A stretch of DNA of 64,000 nucleotides from Apostichopus japonicus (lineage: Eukaryota; Echinodermata; Holothuroidea; Aspidochirotida; Stichopodidae): contig NC_092577.1 in the NCBI RefSeq assembly GCF_037975245.1, positions 2,089,501-2,153,500 on the forward strand. Reading direction: 5' to 3'. Below are positions 27,501 through 41,400 of this stretch, piece by piece. The position numbers and the translations under genes were made by a program. Below the pieces are notes generated by a model. That model was not told the DNA's origin. It did no database searches and saw only the letters and a list, made by a program, of their open reading frames with translations. The number at the start of each line of letters is the position of its first letter. The first letter of the stretch is position 1.

Positions 27501-30500
27501 TAAAGATTAGGCTGAATCAAGCACTTATGTGAATCCATCATGGTACTTACCTATTTGTTAGGATAAAGGTTAGGCTCAGTCAATTGCATATATCTGACTC
27601 CATCCTCAACATCCTCAAACTTACCTCAATCTTATGATAATTGTCAGGGCTTCTTTAAGAATTATTGTGCGTGGGTCAGACATCTGTATGTAACATATCC
27701 AGCACTGACTTTTGTTTAATTTTTCAAAAGTTCTGAGAAATGTTTGAACAAAAATCTGAAACAATGTTTTACTGTATGTTTCATCAAATGTATGGAACAA
27801 ATGTATGTGAGCTTTTTTCATCTTGTACTTCAGAGGGTTGGTGGAGGAGGAGCTGGTGGCAGAATCGCGTTGCATTCCAATCAACAGTATTCATTCAGAG
27901 GCAGTCAGGTGGCATATGGTGGCATAGGATATCTTGAATATGGCGGTGCAGGAACGATCTACGTATCTGATGTTACCACCAACGGTACTCATAGGGAGCT
28001 TATTGTCAGCAACAGAAATGGTGAACCCATCAGAGAATTTATACCCACAAATGGTCTAGATAGTGGAAGAACTGTGGCATTGCTTGGATCGGAGGCCCAG
28101 TATCACTTTGAGAAAGTAACCATTCAAGAGAAATCTCATCTGTTGTTCAAACCAGCATCGGAAGGAACAAACGTCAGCATCGGGATCATCCATGGTGACA
28201 GAAGTGGGATGCTCCATGTCACGGCTGGAACTCCTCTTGGAATCCAAGATTCTCATGGTCCATTTCAAACAGGGTTTAGATCGTATAGCGGTTCTGACTT
28301 GTCATTGCCAGATGGTGAGTAGACAGCTTACATCATCACCGAATTATTTCACACTTGTGAACATCCAAGCATAAAAATTAATGATGGAAACTGCCAACAT
28401 GAAACTATAGTCATTTCAGAAGTTCTGTTTACTGTTAAACCTAGCTTCCGTCTTATGTGCATCGTTCTTTATCGTGGTGTGGTACCTGTAGTTACCACCC
28501 TTGCCCGAATTCAATGGGTATATTTTGTCCTACATTCTGAGATAACTATTTCGCAATTGTGTCCCTGGCTATTTTGTGTACTACTTGTTTCATTTGTGAT
28601 TATTTTATTCCCTTTGCAGTGGTCTACCTGGACAAGCTCTATCATAACGATGTATTTATCGACAGTGTAATCAGTGGAGTCCAGGATCTGACAATTGGAA
28701 GCAACATCAACTTCATTGTAGGAGAAGAGGTAAATAAATAAACAGTTGGTTGTATATAAAGCAAACTGTAACCAGTTTATTCAAATAAACTTAAACTAAA
28801 AACAGTTACCATTTGTTTATTGCATTAACGTCATAACACTTGTTTTGGTAATTCCCAATAAGTCTAGACTTTCAAACAGTTGCTTTCTAAAGCAATTACT
28901 AACATGAAGTCTACTTCCCTGTCATCGTAAGAAATTGTACATATTCTAGCCCAACCAGCTGGGACGATCTTTGCTATTCATTAATTTTATTTCAAGCTTC
29001 AAAGCTCTTGTACTGACAGTTTGTATGATAATCCTGTTTCAAGCATATAAAGGTATAGGAACTGTTCATACTGTCAGTATGAGTGCTTTGAAGCATGATA
29101 TGGGGGACAGTAAAGAGTGGTATTAGCATTGGAAAATTGCCCCCTAGCCTAGCCTAGCCTGCTACTTTGCAGATAATAATCTGAGCAGGCGCAGTAATTG
29201 TCATGAGCTCTGATGCATCTTCTGGACCATGATAATACCTTGTTATATAAAATTTTAAATTTGAGGTAATGAGTTGAAAAGTGTTTAGGTGTTCACTTAA
29301 AAGTCAAATGCAGATGATTTTGACCAATGGCAAGTAAGTCACCATGTCAAAAAGAAATGCTGCTGCAGGTGTGGAGATCCTGCTCAGCTTGAATCAATAT
29401 CAAACAGGCATGAGTATTTCCGCAAATTCACGGAATATCCTTTCTGTGATTTCTTTTCTACCTTGGAAATGGGCCGACGTTCTGTCAGCCTAATGGGTTT
29501 AGCTCCTGTTACTCTTTTTGTTCTTTTCAATTCCGTCCTGTTTGTCTATTTTGTCCTTATAATATTTTTGTATTTTGAACAATCTGAGTGCGAATAAAAC
29601 AAACGAACAAACAAACCCTCGAGACAAAAACGATTATCCTAACACACTGTAGCATATGCAAACTGGAGCCTATACCGCAATTTTTGCAAAGTTCCGTGAT
29701 TCTTTTTTTACCCCAGGCTCATCCCTGATCAAATTAGAGATTGTTTCTGCAGACCTGCATTGTTGTCTACTGGGTGAATATGTGGAGACGATAGATTAGC
29801 TTAGCTTCATGAAGTTGCAACCCCCTTTTAGCATCCTACTAATTTTGATGTGGTACCTTCCATCAATTCAATGTCTAGCATCCTGACTTTTGTCAATGAT
29901 TCTTTGTGTCATTTGATTTGTTTAGGTTAGTGTCATGTTCTGTTTAGTGGTATTTGCATCTTCAAAGACTCATTCTAAAATATTTGTGTGTGTGTATTTT
30001 TTGTCTTTTCTTTCATTTCTGCATAACAAGGGGAAAACTAAAGGTGCTGGTCAGTCCACGTTTGAACTGAATAATCTCGACATTCTAACAGACGGATATT
30101 TTCAGTCCATCTACTCGTCAGACGTGATACATAATCCACCCATCACCATGGTAACGATGCCATCACTCTCCCTAAAACTGAATGACTCCCTAAAGATGCA
30201 TCCTGGTGGAACTATTGATGTAAGTTACAAATATATTAAGTTCAAAAATATCCTTACATGAACAAAATATCATTTTCTCTTTTAGATCGTTAAAGACTGT
30301 GTGATTGACAGATGATTGGTTGTTTTTGGACCAAGAATACTTTGCATCAAAAGTTTTGTTTTAGGAATTTTTTTGCCATAAAATCTGTTACTATAAATAT
30401 GGCTTGCTTTCGTCATTGTCTATTGTGCATGGAAATTGACATCGTATTATTTTGTGACCAGTGACAGGTTCATTTGAAACTCTTTGTTTTGGTGAAAGGG

Positions 30501-32411
30501 TTTGGGGTTTTTTCCCTCAAAATTAATTACATCTATGAAACTTTTGTTTCGTAAAGAGTCACTTTTACTATGTTAACATTCTTGCCTTCACTAGATACTC
30601 TGTTTTCAAAACAACTTGTCTGTAATGAACTAGCTGTTGAATATTCATTGTTTTTGTTTTGCTATTGTAGCCTAATTGGTTAGAATTGTCTGCTGGTATC
30701 GAGATTGAAGTTGATACATCCTCCTGAATATTCATTTTTTTATCTTGTGCTGACCAATTGGTCAAAAGTATTCACTGGTAAGGAAATTGAAATTGACACA
30801 TCCTCCTGAATATTCATAAGTGTGTTGTTGTTGTGTTGATATATTTGTTATTGTAGAAAAATTGGTTAGAAGTGTCTGCAGGTAATATGATTGAAATTGA
30901 CACTTCCTCCTGAATATTTGCATTTTTTTTAATGTTTTTATATATTTTTTTTTATTCAAGACCAATTGGTTGGAAGTGTCTGCTGGAAAGGAGATTGAAA
31001 TTGACACAGCTGCCTTCATCGATGCTTCAGGGAGAAGCCCCATACCAGCTGGAGGAATGTTAAGCGGTGTCAGCAGTCGATATGGTGAGAAATTTAGAAC
31101 ACAGTTATCATGGTGTCAGCAGTAACACTTGAAATAGTCATGCTAAAAATGTGCTTCTTTTTATCTTGATGATGTTGTAATAATTTACTTGGCTGGGTTA
31201 GAATTTTTTTAGTTCATCCCTATCTACACTTAGAGACTGAGGGAGATTTTCATTTTCAATTTCTTGCCTCAAAGTTTGATAGTTACAAAGAGAATAGATT
31301 ACATTGGAGTACAAACATGGTTGTTTTTTAATTTTGCATGAAGAGAGTATTTCAAGGACATTTCCTTTCCCAGGAGTTATCAAGCATTTACCTTCATCCT
31401 ATATGTAATCAATCCTACTTGTCATAAATCCAAACAAAGAAATGTTTTCTTTTGAATGTAGGTGCTTCTGGTGGCAGCTTGGGAGGAACTGGTGGTAGGG
31501 GGAAAGGACAATCCATCCCTGCTCCTCCCAGAGGATCAATATTTACACCGGAGGAGTTTGGCAGCCCTGGTGGTAGAGACGACGATGACCATTCCCTTCC
31601 TGTTGGTAAAGGTGGTGGCATCGTAGCCATGTCAGCACCAGCTATCGAAATAAACGGTGCTCTCCTCGTCGACGGTACTTCTCCTTCACATGCTTCAATT
31701 GGTGGCAGTAGTGGGGGATCAATTCTGTTATCTGCAGATGTATTCAGAGGCCATGGAAAGCTCTCGGCCAATGGCGGAGCAGCATCTACTCAACAAACAA
31801 ACTATCCTGGTGGTGGCGGTGGGGCTGGTCGCATAGCCCTTCATTATGGTCAGAAGACCTTTGCAGGGGAAGTTTCTTGTCATGGTGGGAACAGTTTGTA
31901 TGAGGCAGGAGGTCCTGGTACCGTGGTATTGCATGACACTGGCAACGACACTGTATCGCTGTCAGTAGATAACAATAATGCAAAAAATCCCACTGTCGAC
32001 ACCATTGTGAATTACTTGCCAGGAATTCCTGGTAGTCAGTCTAGTGGTGTGGCTTGGATCTTACCAGAGGTAGATGGCCGAGAATTTCAGTTTGAAGTTC
32101 TTTCTCTGAGTGGGGGCAGTCATCTGGCTGTGGTTCTTGAGAGTGATTCAGACTCTGCTACATTGGATGTCAAACACAGCAAAGGAGATCAAACTGGGAC
32201 ATTTCATGTTGGTCCTCATCAGGTACAAGTTCTGTAATTAGTATCTTAAAGAATATACTTAATCCACTCACATTTAAATAATACTGTTGATAGTGGATCG
32301 ATCAGGTTCTTCCAATCATTCAAAGCAGAAAGTGTCTACCTAGCTCTTGTAAGACTCACAAGAACATTTGGGCTTTGTAATTTATTTCAATTTCATGACT
32401 TTAGCATTAAT

Positions 32412-32449
<38 letters not shown>

Positions 32450-35400
32450 GGGAACAATATTCTTTCATCTTTTCGATATATATACAAATGCCTCATTTTA
32501 CAATGGGAAATCTATACCCATATCTATACCCATAATGGGAAATCTATACCCATATCACGGTTCATCAGTTGTTATGATTGATGTTTGCTTCAGTTTTAGT
32601 TTTTTTTGTTCTTATCTCTCTTGAGTGAATCTTTTTGGATCAGAATTGAGTTTTTCGTCTTTGGTCATTTTTAGGATTTGGAAATTGATCTACCCCCGAA
32701 AAGTCCTCGTCTTGCCTGGAGCATTCACCTCTACCCCAGGGCATTGCTTACCCTTCCCCCAAACATAGAAGTCTACGATATGACCCTTGAACTCGACAGC
32801 AAGGTGGAAGGAATGAGAAACTTAACAATCGGGACAGGTGGAGTGGTCTACTTGAGGTGAGCAGCTTACACTTGTTTTTATCTTCTTATTTCTTTATTGA
32901 AATTATGAGCTTTCTCATCTTCAATTAAGAATATCAGTTGATATGAACTCTTTGTAGGCTATGATTCCCTTTTTCTTTGTTTGTTTTCCTTTTTTCTTTG
33001 TCAATTTCAAAATCGCATTCAAAATTATGGACATTCTTCTATTACTTGTATATCATTCTTCAGACCTTACTCAAATCTCACGGAAGAACTTGTCGATACA
33101 ATTTCATTTGATAACATTAACATCCGTGGCGGAGGGAGACTGGTGATAGAGGGCGACAGACAAGGATTGAATTTAGTCGGCTCAACAATCCATCTAGAGA
33201 GTGGTGGCATCCTTGAAGCAGATCATGTGACCATAACGGCCAATGACATCATCATTGCAGAATCAGCCATCTTGGATCTCACAGCCCAGGTACTTGTAAA
33301 GGCAGCTCTGGGTTCAGTATGTCTCAGGACAGCGAAACAACATATCACAATAAACTATGTCTCAGGACAGTGAAACGTCATATCACAAAAGCTATGTCGC
33401 AGGATAGCTAAAGGTCATATCACAAGAAAATATGTCTTAGGACAGAGAAAGGTCATACCACAAAAACTTGTTGCAAGACAGGGAAATGTCATATAAAAAA
33501 AAAATACTATATATCATGTTCTCTCTTATTTATCTTTTGCTTCAATGTTATTTCAATCAAATATAGCAACCTTTCAAGACCAAAGATAAAGTTAAACATA
33601 AATATTGACAGATACATATCAGAAAATATAAATAAATTGCGGGGGGCAGAGGGGGGGGCAGAGGGGGGGCAGGGGAGGGCAGATTTGATCATACAGCAGA
33701 TAGATAATGTGAGACAGCTCGAAGAAAGAAACTTGTGTCACAAAAGATATCAAATACCTCACTATAGTCTGTTTCTACTTAAAGCATACATTGACCTTAC
33801 TGTAGAAAATATAGCAGTTCTACAATGGATGTACTAAGGCCTAGCCTAAATTGTAGAAGCAATGCTAAGCAGCAGTGTTGCTGTTAACAATGAAAAGGCT
33901 AAACTTATGTATTTCAGCATTTTGTTACTTGGAAAAAATTACTTCATAGTGTGTTTGCACATAACAAGGGGTAACTCAGGTGAAAATTGTAGAATGTGGC
34001 AGTGACATTTACAGTAAGGTTGATTGTTTGTGTATTGAGATGATTTCATGATATGATACCAAGCATTTGGCAAACCATAAATGATTTGTACCACATTCAT
34101 GGAACTATAAGGCCATTGCATTGCAAAGTAGTCATTTTGTACTGTGTATTGAACCTTGCAGACTTATAAGACAAACACTGTAGCTACTACTATGCCAACA
34201 GCAAAACAAGTATAAACTCTTTCATATTTTGGTCTCGCAGGCAAATCCTGACTTTACGACAGAAGGCCAGAGTACCTCCTGCTCAGGAGCTGGTCATGGT
34301 GGCCTAGGAGGAACCTGTGGTAGCAACAATGCAGGAGTTTTCTACGGAAGCCTTAGATATCCTCGTCATTTTGGAAGCAGTGCCAGTGGGGAACAAGCCA
34401 GGGGAGGCGGGAGATTGGAATTGGCCGTTCATGATTCCTTAGTCGTTAATGGTAAGAGGTTCTGTCATCTGCAGGGTTAAAGTTCCACTTAGGCATCGTG
34501 TCAAAAGTAGGACACTTTAGGAGGGGCTTGCAGCTTCCTGCAGCCAGGCTGTGTGGGATGCATTCTTTTGTGCCATGCAGTTTGCAAACAATGGGCATGC
34601 ATAGTTCCACACAATAGGCACTGATGGTATTGTCCAAGTAATCTCTTTTGTTTGATATTGTTTGATTCAGCCTTGCTGCAGGGTATCTTGCAACGGCTGC
34701 ATCTTCCCTCTTTGATGGGGTGTCAAATATAGTTTCACACAATAGACACTGCTGGTCTTGTTCAAGTAATCTCTTTTGTTTGATATTGTTTGATTCAGCC
34801 TTGCTGCAGGGTATCCTGCAGCTGCTGCATCTTCCCTCTTTGATGGGGTGTCAAATATAGTTCCATACAATAGGCACTGCTGGTCTTGTCCAAGTAATCT
34901 CTTTTGTTTGATATTGTTTGATTCAGCCTTGCTGCAGGGTATCCTGCAGCTGCTGCATCTTCCCTCTTTGATGGGGTGTCAAATATAGTTCCATACAATA
35001 GGCACTGCTGGTCTTGTCCAAGTAATCTCTTTTGTTTGATATATATTGATTCAGCCTTGCTGCAGGGTATTTCTGCTACATCTTTTTCTTGTTAACACTG
35101 TGTCTTAGAGGAAGACTAAAATGCACAAATTCGTTGTTGATATGTTGTTTTGACACAAGAAACTACTGATGGCTGCCCAGGTTGTATTTTTATGCCTAAT
35201 TTAATTTTTTGAAATGACACTATCAGCATCATAGTCTCATCAATCAAAATGGCTGGACTTCTAAGTCTAGCAATGTTATCAGAATCAATGTTAGCAACAC
35301 GGAATAGAGATAGTGTAAGCCCAATTATGGCCTCAAAGAACATTTTAATTTACAATGCAGTGCAACCTTTGTTAAGAACAAGCAGTGTTGCTGTCATTCA

Positions 35401-38400
35401 TCCTTAGGTGTTCTACAATTTGAGTTTTAACTTCAAAGAATTTTGTCAGTTGAGTATTATTAGTCTAGTTTAACATATAAAGTTAAACTTACATAAATGT
35501 TTTGATGTCCTGGACTGAGAATCTGAGTGGAGCCATCAATCTTGCCTTTATAATATAGCAAATTTTAACAATGACTCTTTCACCAACTGGAAACCCACCT
35601 TCCCCCCCCCCCTTTTCTTTTGTTTTATGTGACTTGTCAGTGCCTACAAATCTGAACGGCAACTCAACCCCTAGCTTGATTGGAATCAATAGTTCTTTGA
35701 ACATTGAATGTTACATTCTTCATAGCAAACTCTCTCAATCTAGTTCAAGTTCAAGTTTATTTTCCACTTTCCATATGTATGAACAGTAACAGAGTCAGTG
35801 AGTAATTTACTTACCTTATGATGAAATAACAATAAACAAGTCCTGCACACTGTCCAGGTGAAAACTAAAAATCAAAATTTACTTGACCAACAACATTTGA
35901 TGATACCCCTATATCTGTAGATCTATTTGTGAACATCTCTTTATTCTGTTCTTTGTGTTCTGTGTATGGAGGAAGGTTCAGGACCTAGTAGATCGACTAT
36001 TGAGTATTTTGATGAGAAGGATCCAGTTACCAACCATTTATGATCTTCCCTATGTCTCTAGATCTGTTAACATCTCTTTATTTTGTCCTTTGTGTTCTGT
36101 GAATGGAGGCAGTTTGAGAACCTAGTAGATCGACTATTGAGTATTTTGATGAGAAGGATCCAGTTACAAAGCAAAATGCTCGAACAGATATCTGCAAACT
36201 TAAATGACAGTTTGTGAACAATGAAATAAGAGTTTCTGTTTGTATATTCCATATCTAATTCATGATGTTTGGTCATATACATTGGTTGCAAAGCTGATCT
36301 GTGCAATTTGTTGTTAAATGTCCATAAAACGTTTGTTTACTTGATTCACAAAAGGTAAAATTTTGTGTGACGGTGACCATGGTTACAACAACAAAGGAGG
36401 AGCCAGCGGTGGCAGCATTCTCATTAACACGACCAGCTTCGCAGGATTGGGTTGTATCCAAGCAAATGGTGGTCAAGGTGAGTAGTTAAGATCATACTTA
36501 ATTTCACTTTCAGAGTTTTTGATGAACAGTAAATTATACACACTGAATCCTATTTTACAATTAAAGTTTTCATACTTTTACAGCGATTTCCATGTATGCC
36601 GTCAAGCTTCTGATATTTTGAAAAGCTTTTCACATATTCTTGTTTCCAAGGTGTGGGCAGCAACGGAGGTGGTGGTAGTGGCGGCCGGATTGCGGTATAC
36701 TACCAGGAAGATGCGTTCACTGGTACATTAGTTACCTTTGGAGGAGCGGGCGCCAGTCAAAACCCTGGTGCTGCGGGGACTGTGTACTTGGAGTCAAAGG
36801 TCATTTCACCACAACACAGAGAGCTTATAGTAGACAATAACGGTCAGGAGATAGATGATGTAAGTAATTAATCTTTCATCTTTGATCTGTCATCACCATG
36901 GTTACTATGTTAAACATGGTGTAGCTGTTAGAGTCATTGGTTCAAAAATCCACAAGGAACCAGATTCTCTTTACGTATTAAAATTGCTGCTCATTTGAAA
37001 ATGCGCCCTTTAATACCAATGCCATAACAGTTTACCTGCCTCGGGCATTTCAATAGGCTCACGCAGTAGATCGGGGGAAATTTTGAGCTGAGGAAGTGAC
37101 TTTTCCATGCTCGTTCCCTTTGCTAGGCTTGGGGAATTGATTCATAACACACAGGCTAATGTTCCAGACTAATAACCTTGAAAGGTGCAGAAGTGGCCAG
37201 TGGCACTTACAGGGCGGATGTTCAGCAATCGTCCATGGAATTGGTATTTCTATTATGTGAATTGGAAGATTGGTTACGTTTCTGCTTTGCAATGGTTTTG
37301 AAACAACATTGTACACCTTGACTGCAGTGACGATGGGTGGGTTGCCTTCACCCCCTCGGTTTCTGGGAATTGTTGTATGAACTGTAAGTTAATCAACAAC
37401 AGAAAACTGATTGGGAATTTAAAACAGTGACCTGAATATGTACACTATACTCTCACCATCCTGAGGTCCTTGGATGAAATTCCATTCTAACCAAACATTT
37501 CTTTGTTCATATTGAATTTTTTATATAATTTACCCAGCTGCCCTGCAGTTACAGGTTCCTGATTAATTTTAATATCAATAGTATATTCTTTTAGGCCTCA
37601 AGTAGACATGGTTGCCCTAGGAAAGTGAAAAGGTGATAAAATTAAGCTAAACATTTTTGTGTTTTAACTTAGTCTTGGAATTAGTTGTTAAATGTACTTT
37701 ATAACCAAACCTCCAAAATTTCCAAATTAAGGAAAATATTTTAAAGACGGAATGGTATTTTCTTTCTTTGTTTTTATCTTAGTTTTGATTTAATTTTACA
37801 CCTATTTTCAGGTTTCAATTTCAAGTTTCACGGATCTAACTGATGGTGAAGCCCGAACCTGGATCCCGTACGAGGAAGGATTCGAGTTTGAAGTTGTCCA
37901 CCTTCAAGGAAACGCTCATCTGGCCTTCCAAACGGCAGAGAGATCTGATATAACACAGTCAATCATTATTCAACACTTGTCTGGTCCGATACCAGAGAAA
38001 GGCGCCCTCTATGGTCGAATGCATGTCGGTCCCGGCCAATACCTGGACGTAAGAAACTCTCATTACTTCTTCCCTGCTCACATCCAGACCTACCCATCTT
38101 CGGTCCTCATTCTCCCAACACGTTTACAGTTCCATGAATTGCAAACTTCCTTCAACGGTGCCGTCGGTGGTCTGAGGGAACTGATCTTGTCGGGTGGGAC
38201 GCTGAATCTCCAACAAGGTGCGACGTCTCTGTCGATGACCGGGGGAAGCCTGTTTCACGTGGACTCGCTGAAGGTGAAGAGTGATTCTCTCATCATGGCA
38301 GGAGACGGTTCCGATTGGTTCTCACTGAAGACGAACGATTTGGACGTTACCTCTGGGTCGGTCATACAAGGCAGTAGACTCTTTGTGGAAACGGATATTC

Positions 38401-41400
38401 TCCACATAGAGGCCACCGCAGAACTGAGTGTTAGTGGTGGTGGATTTAGTGACAATGGAAGAGGTAAATACAACCGACTTAATCTTATAAACTCCATCAG
38501 CTGACATAAATAGTAAAATGATTGTAAACTAGGGTCATTCAGAATCATTTCAAGCTCTGTAGGGTTGTGGCTATCCCAGACCTGTCTACGGCTCTAAAGA
38601 CAGGTGTGTAAAGCCTGGGGATTTCCAGAAAAGAAAACAACCTTGTATGCCCATAACTTGTACATTTTGTGAAACATGTTAATTGGAATAAATGTGATTG
38701 GTTTTAACATACTTGAAGGTAAGACTGTTTAACTTGGTTTTAATCGGTGTAATTTTTGTTCATGCGTTAGATTGGAGAACCCAATGGGTGAGACAGCTTA
38801 GAGAACTATGCATCTCGTTTTAAAACTGTGATAGTTTGCAGTACAATACGCTGTACTTCTTTTTCCACCTACTTCCTCAACTCAAGCTTTAAGAGTTTGC
38901 ATTCTTATGCCAAGGTTTGAGATATTTGCGTTATTCTTCTGTAGAGCTAAGATTGCTTGCCAACAGTACCTTAGCACCGGTTCCTGTGTGTTTTGCACAT
39001 TGTGTAAAAGTAAGTTGGCCTGAAGTTTCGATCCTAGCAGGATCTTCTTCAGAGGCTAAATGGCAAGTAACAGTAACAGAAGGGACAAAAACACACAAAG
39101 AATACAGACAGGTTAATGAGCATGGTGAACACAAAGAGATAGATGTAAGGGGATTAGTAGACAAGGGATGGAGAGAAGAAGCAAAGGCTCTCTAGTGGAT
39201 AAGCAGTTTGCTAACAGTTTTATTTTATTTTGTTTTGCACAGTTCTCAATTTGACTGAGAACATGAAGCTATGCTTTAATTTACATGATATGTCTTTTCT
39301 TGTCTTGTCTTCTTACAGGCAAGACAGTGTACTCGTCAGGTGGACACCATGTCGGTCAGGGTGGTTTAGGACAACATGTCTCAGCTCAGCTGTTACAAGA
39401 GACATACGGCGACATTGTCTCACCCGTGACGTTTGGAGAAGCAGGAGGGTGCAGACGACTGAACGATCAAACCACAGCGACGGTTTGTCCATATGGAGAT
39501 GCACCTGCTGGAGGTGGTTCTCTACATATCATCACTCGTACCCTGGATAACGGTGGAGTGATCAGTGCTAGGTATGAAAGTAAAATTTGGCAGGACAAAC
39601 AAATCTAACAAAGTATATGTAATGATAGCTTTCAGTGTCCAAACTAATTTTAAGCTCTCTAAGATTTGAGTTGAGACTACTGTTGTGTAGGCTAGGTATC
39701 TATTAAGCCAAGCTTAATTTGCCTTTAAACACATTGGGCATCTTGTCAATTCGTCTTGGAGAATATAACAAGCTAATGCCACCTCTTTTGGATTAGAAAG
39801 AGAATGCTATGTACTGCTAATAGGGTGGTGGGTGCATAGAAAGTGGAGTTCAATTTTTTAGAAGTTTCTTGTGGGGGGGTGGGGGAATGAGTATTTCAAA
39901 GTTTTTGATAAATTTTGGCAACTGTAGAGGAAATGAAAAAAATTGGAAATCTTACTTGTGTTTTTCTACCCTCAGAGGTGAGTCATCAGATTCTTCATTG
40001 AATATTCATGCCAGTGCAGGCGGTGGAGCAGGAGGAAGTATTTGGATCGAAGCTGACCAGTTTACCACAACAGGTAATATGCTAAACAGATGAATTGCAT
40101 CAACCATTTAAAAAATTGTTCTAGTTTTAAGGCTAGATCATTTTATGGACAGCTAGCTGCTTAAAGATTACAGTTTAGTTGCTTTCTTTAACTATATTCA
40201 GAATTAGCCAATGTACATGAAATGTTTGCTAAACTCAATATCTCCCTCTATGCTAGGCACATATAAGCTCAGATCACAGAATAGGGTATATTAAACGTGC
40301 CATGAAATTGATGCTAGATAGTTTAATAGTTTAATAATATAATATCTCATGTTCCTTTCCTTCCCTTGTCACCTCCTTAACTAATTACTTTCCATTTTTA
40401 CACCCCTCAGAGTGTATCTCTACAGCCTTAATCCCATTATTACACCCCTCAGAGTGTATCTCTATAGCCCTTAATCCCATTTTTACACCCCTCAGAGTGT
40501 ATCTCTATAGCCCTTAATCCCATTGTTACACCCCTCAGAGTGTATCTCTACAGCCCTTAATCCCATTGTTACACCCCTCAAAGTGTATCTCTATAGCCCT
40601 TAATCCCATTGTTACACCCCTCAGAGTGTATCTCCACAGCCCTTAATCCCATTATTACATCCCTCAAAGTGTATCTCTATAGCCCTTAATCCCATTGTTA
40701 CACCCCTCAGAGTGTATCTCCACAGCCCTTAATCCCATTATTACATCCCTCAGAGTGTATCTCTACAGCCCTTAATCCCATTTTTACACCCCTCAGAGTG
40801 TATCTCTATAGCGCTTAATCCCATTGTTACACCCCTCAGAGTGTATCTCTACAGCCCTTAATCCCATTGTTACACCCCTCAGAGTTTATCTCTATAGCGC
40901 TTAATCCCATTGTTACACCCCTCAGAGTGTATCTCTACAGCCCTTAATCTTCTCATCACTCTTTCCTTTCATCTTACCTCTCCTACGTACGTTGTATCTA
41001 TTTTCGCTCTCTATTACTATTTTCATTGGTTATTTGTCCAATTTAAATGTCTGTCCATCTCTGTCTCTGAATGCTTTATTAGTTTGTTTGTTTTATTTGT
41101 TGTTGTGTTTTGCTTCAGTTAGCCTCTAAAGAAGATCCTGCTAGGATCAAAACTTCCGACCTTCTAACTTATTCATATTTATGGACACAGACTTTTTGTT
41201 TGTTAACGGTGTTTCTCACTTCAAATGATACATCTGATGTTGTCAGCATGATACATGGTAGATGTTATAAACAAGAGTAACTATGGTAAAGAAATCAATG
41301 TGCTGCATATTATTGCACATCCTATCACATATTTGATAACACTAGGCCTTTCAAAATGTCATAATGATGTCTATACCTTCGACATGACAATCATGGCTTC

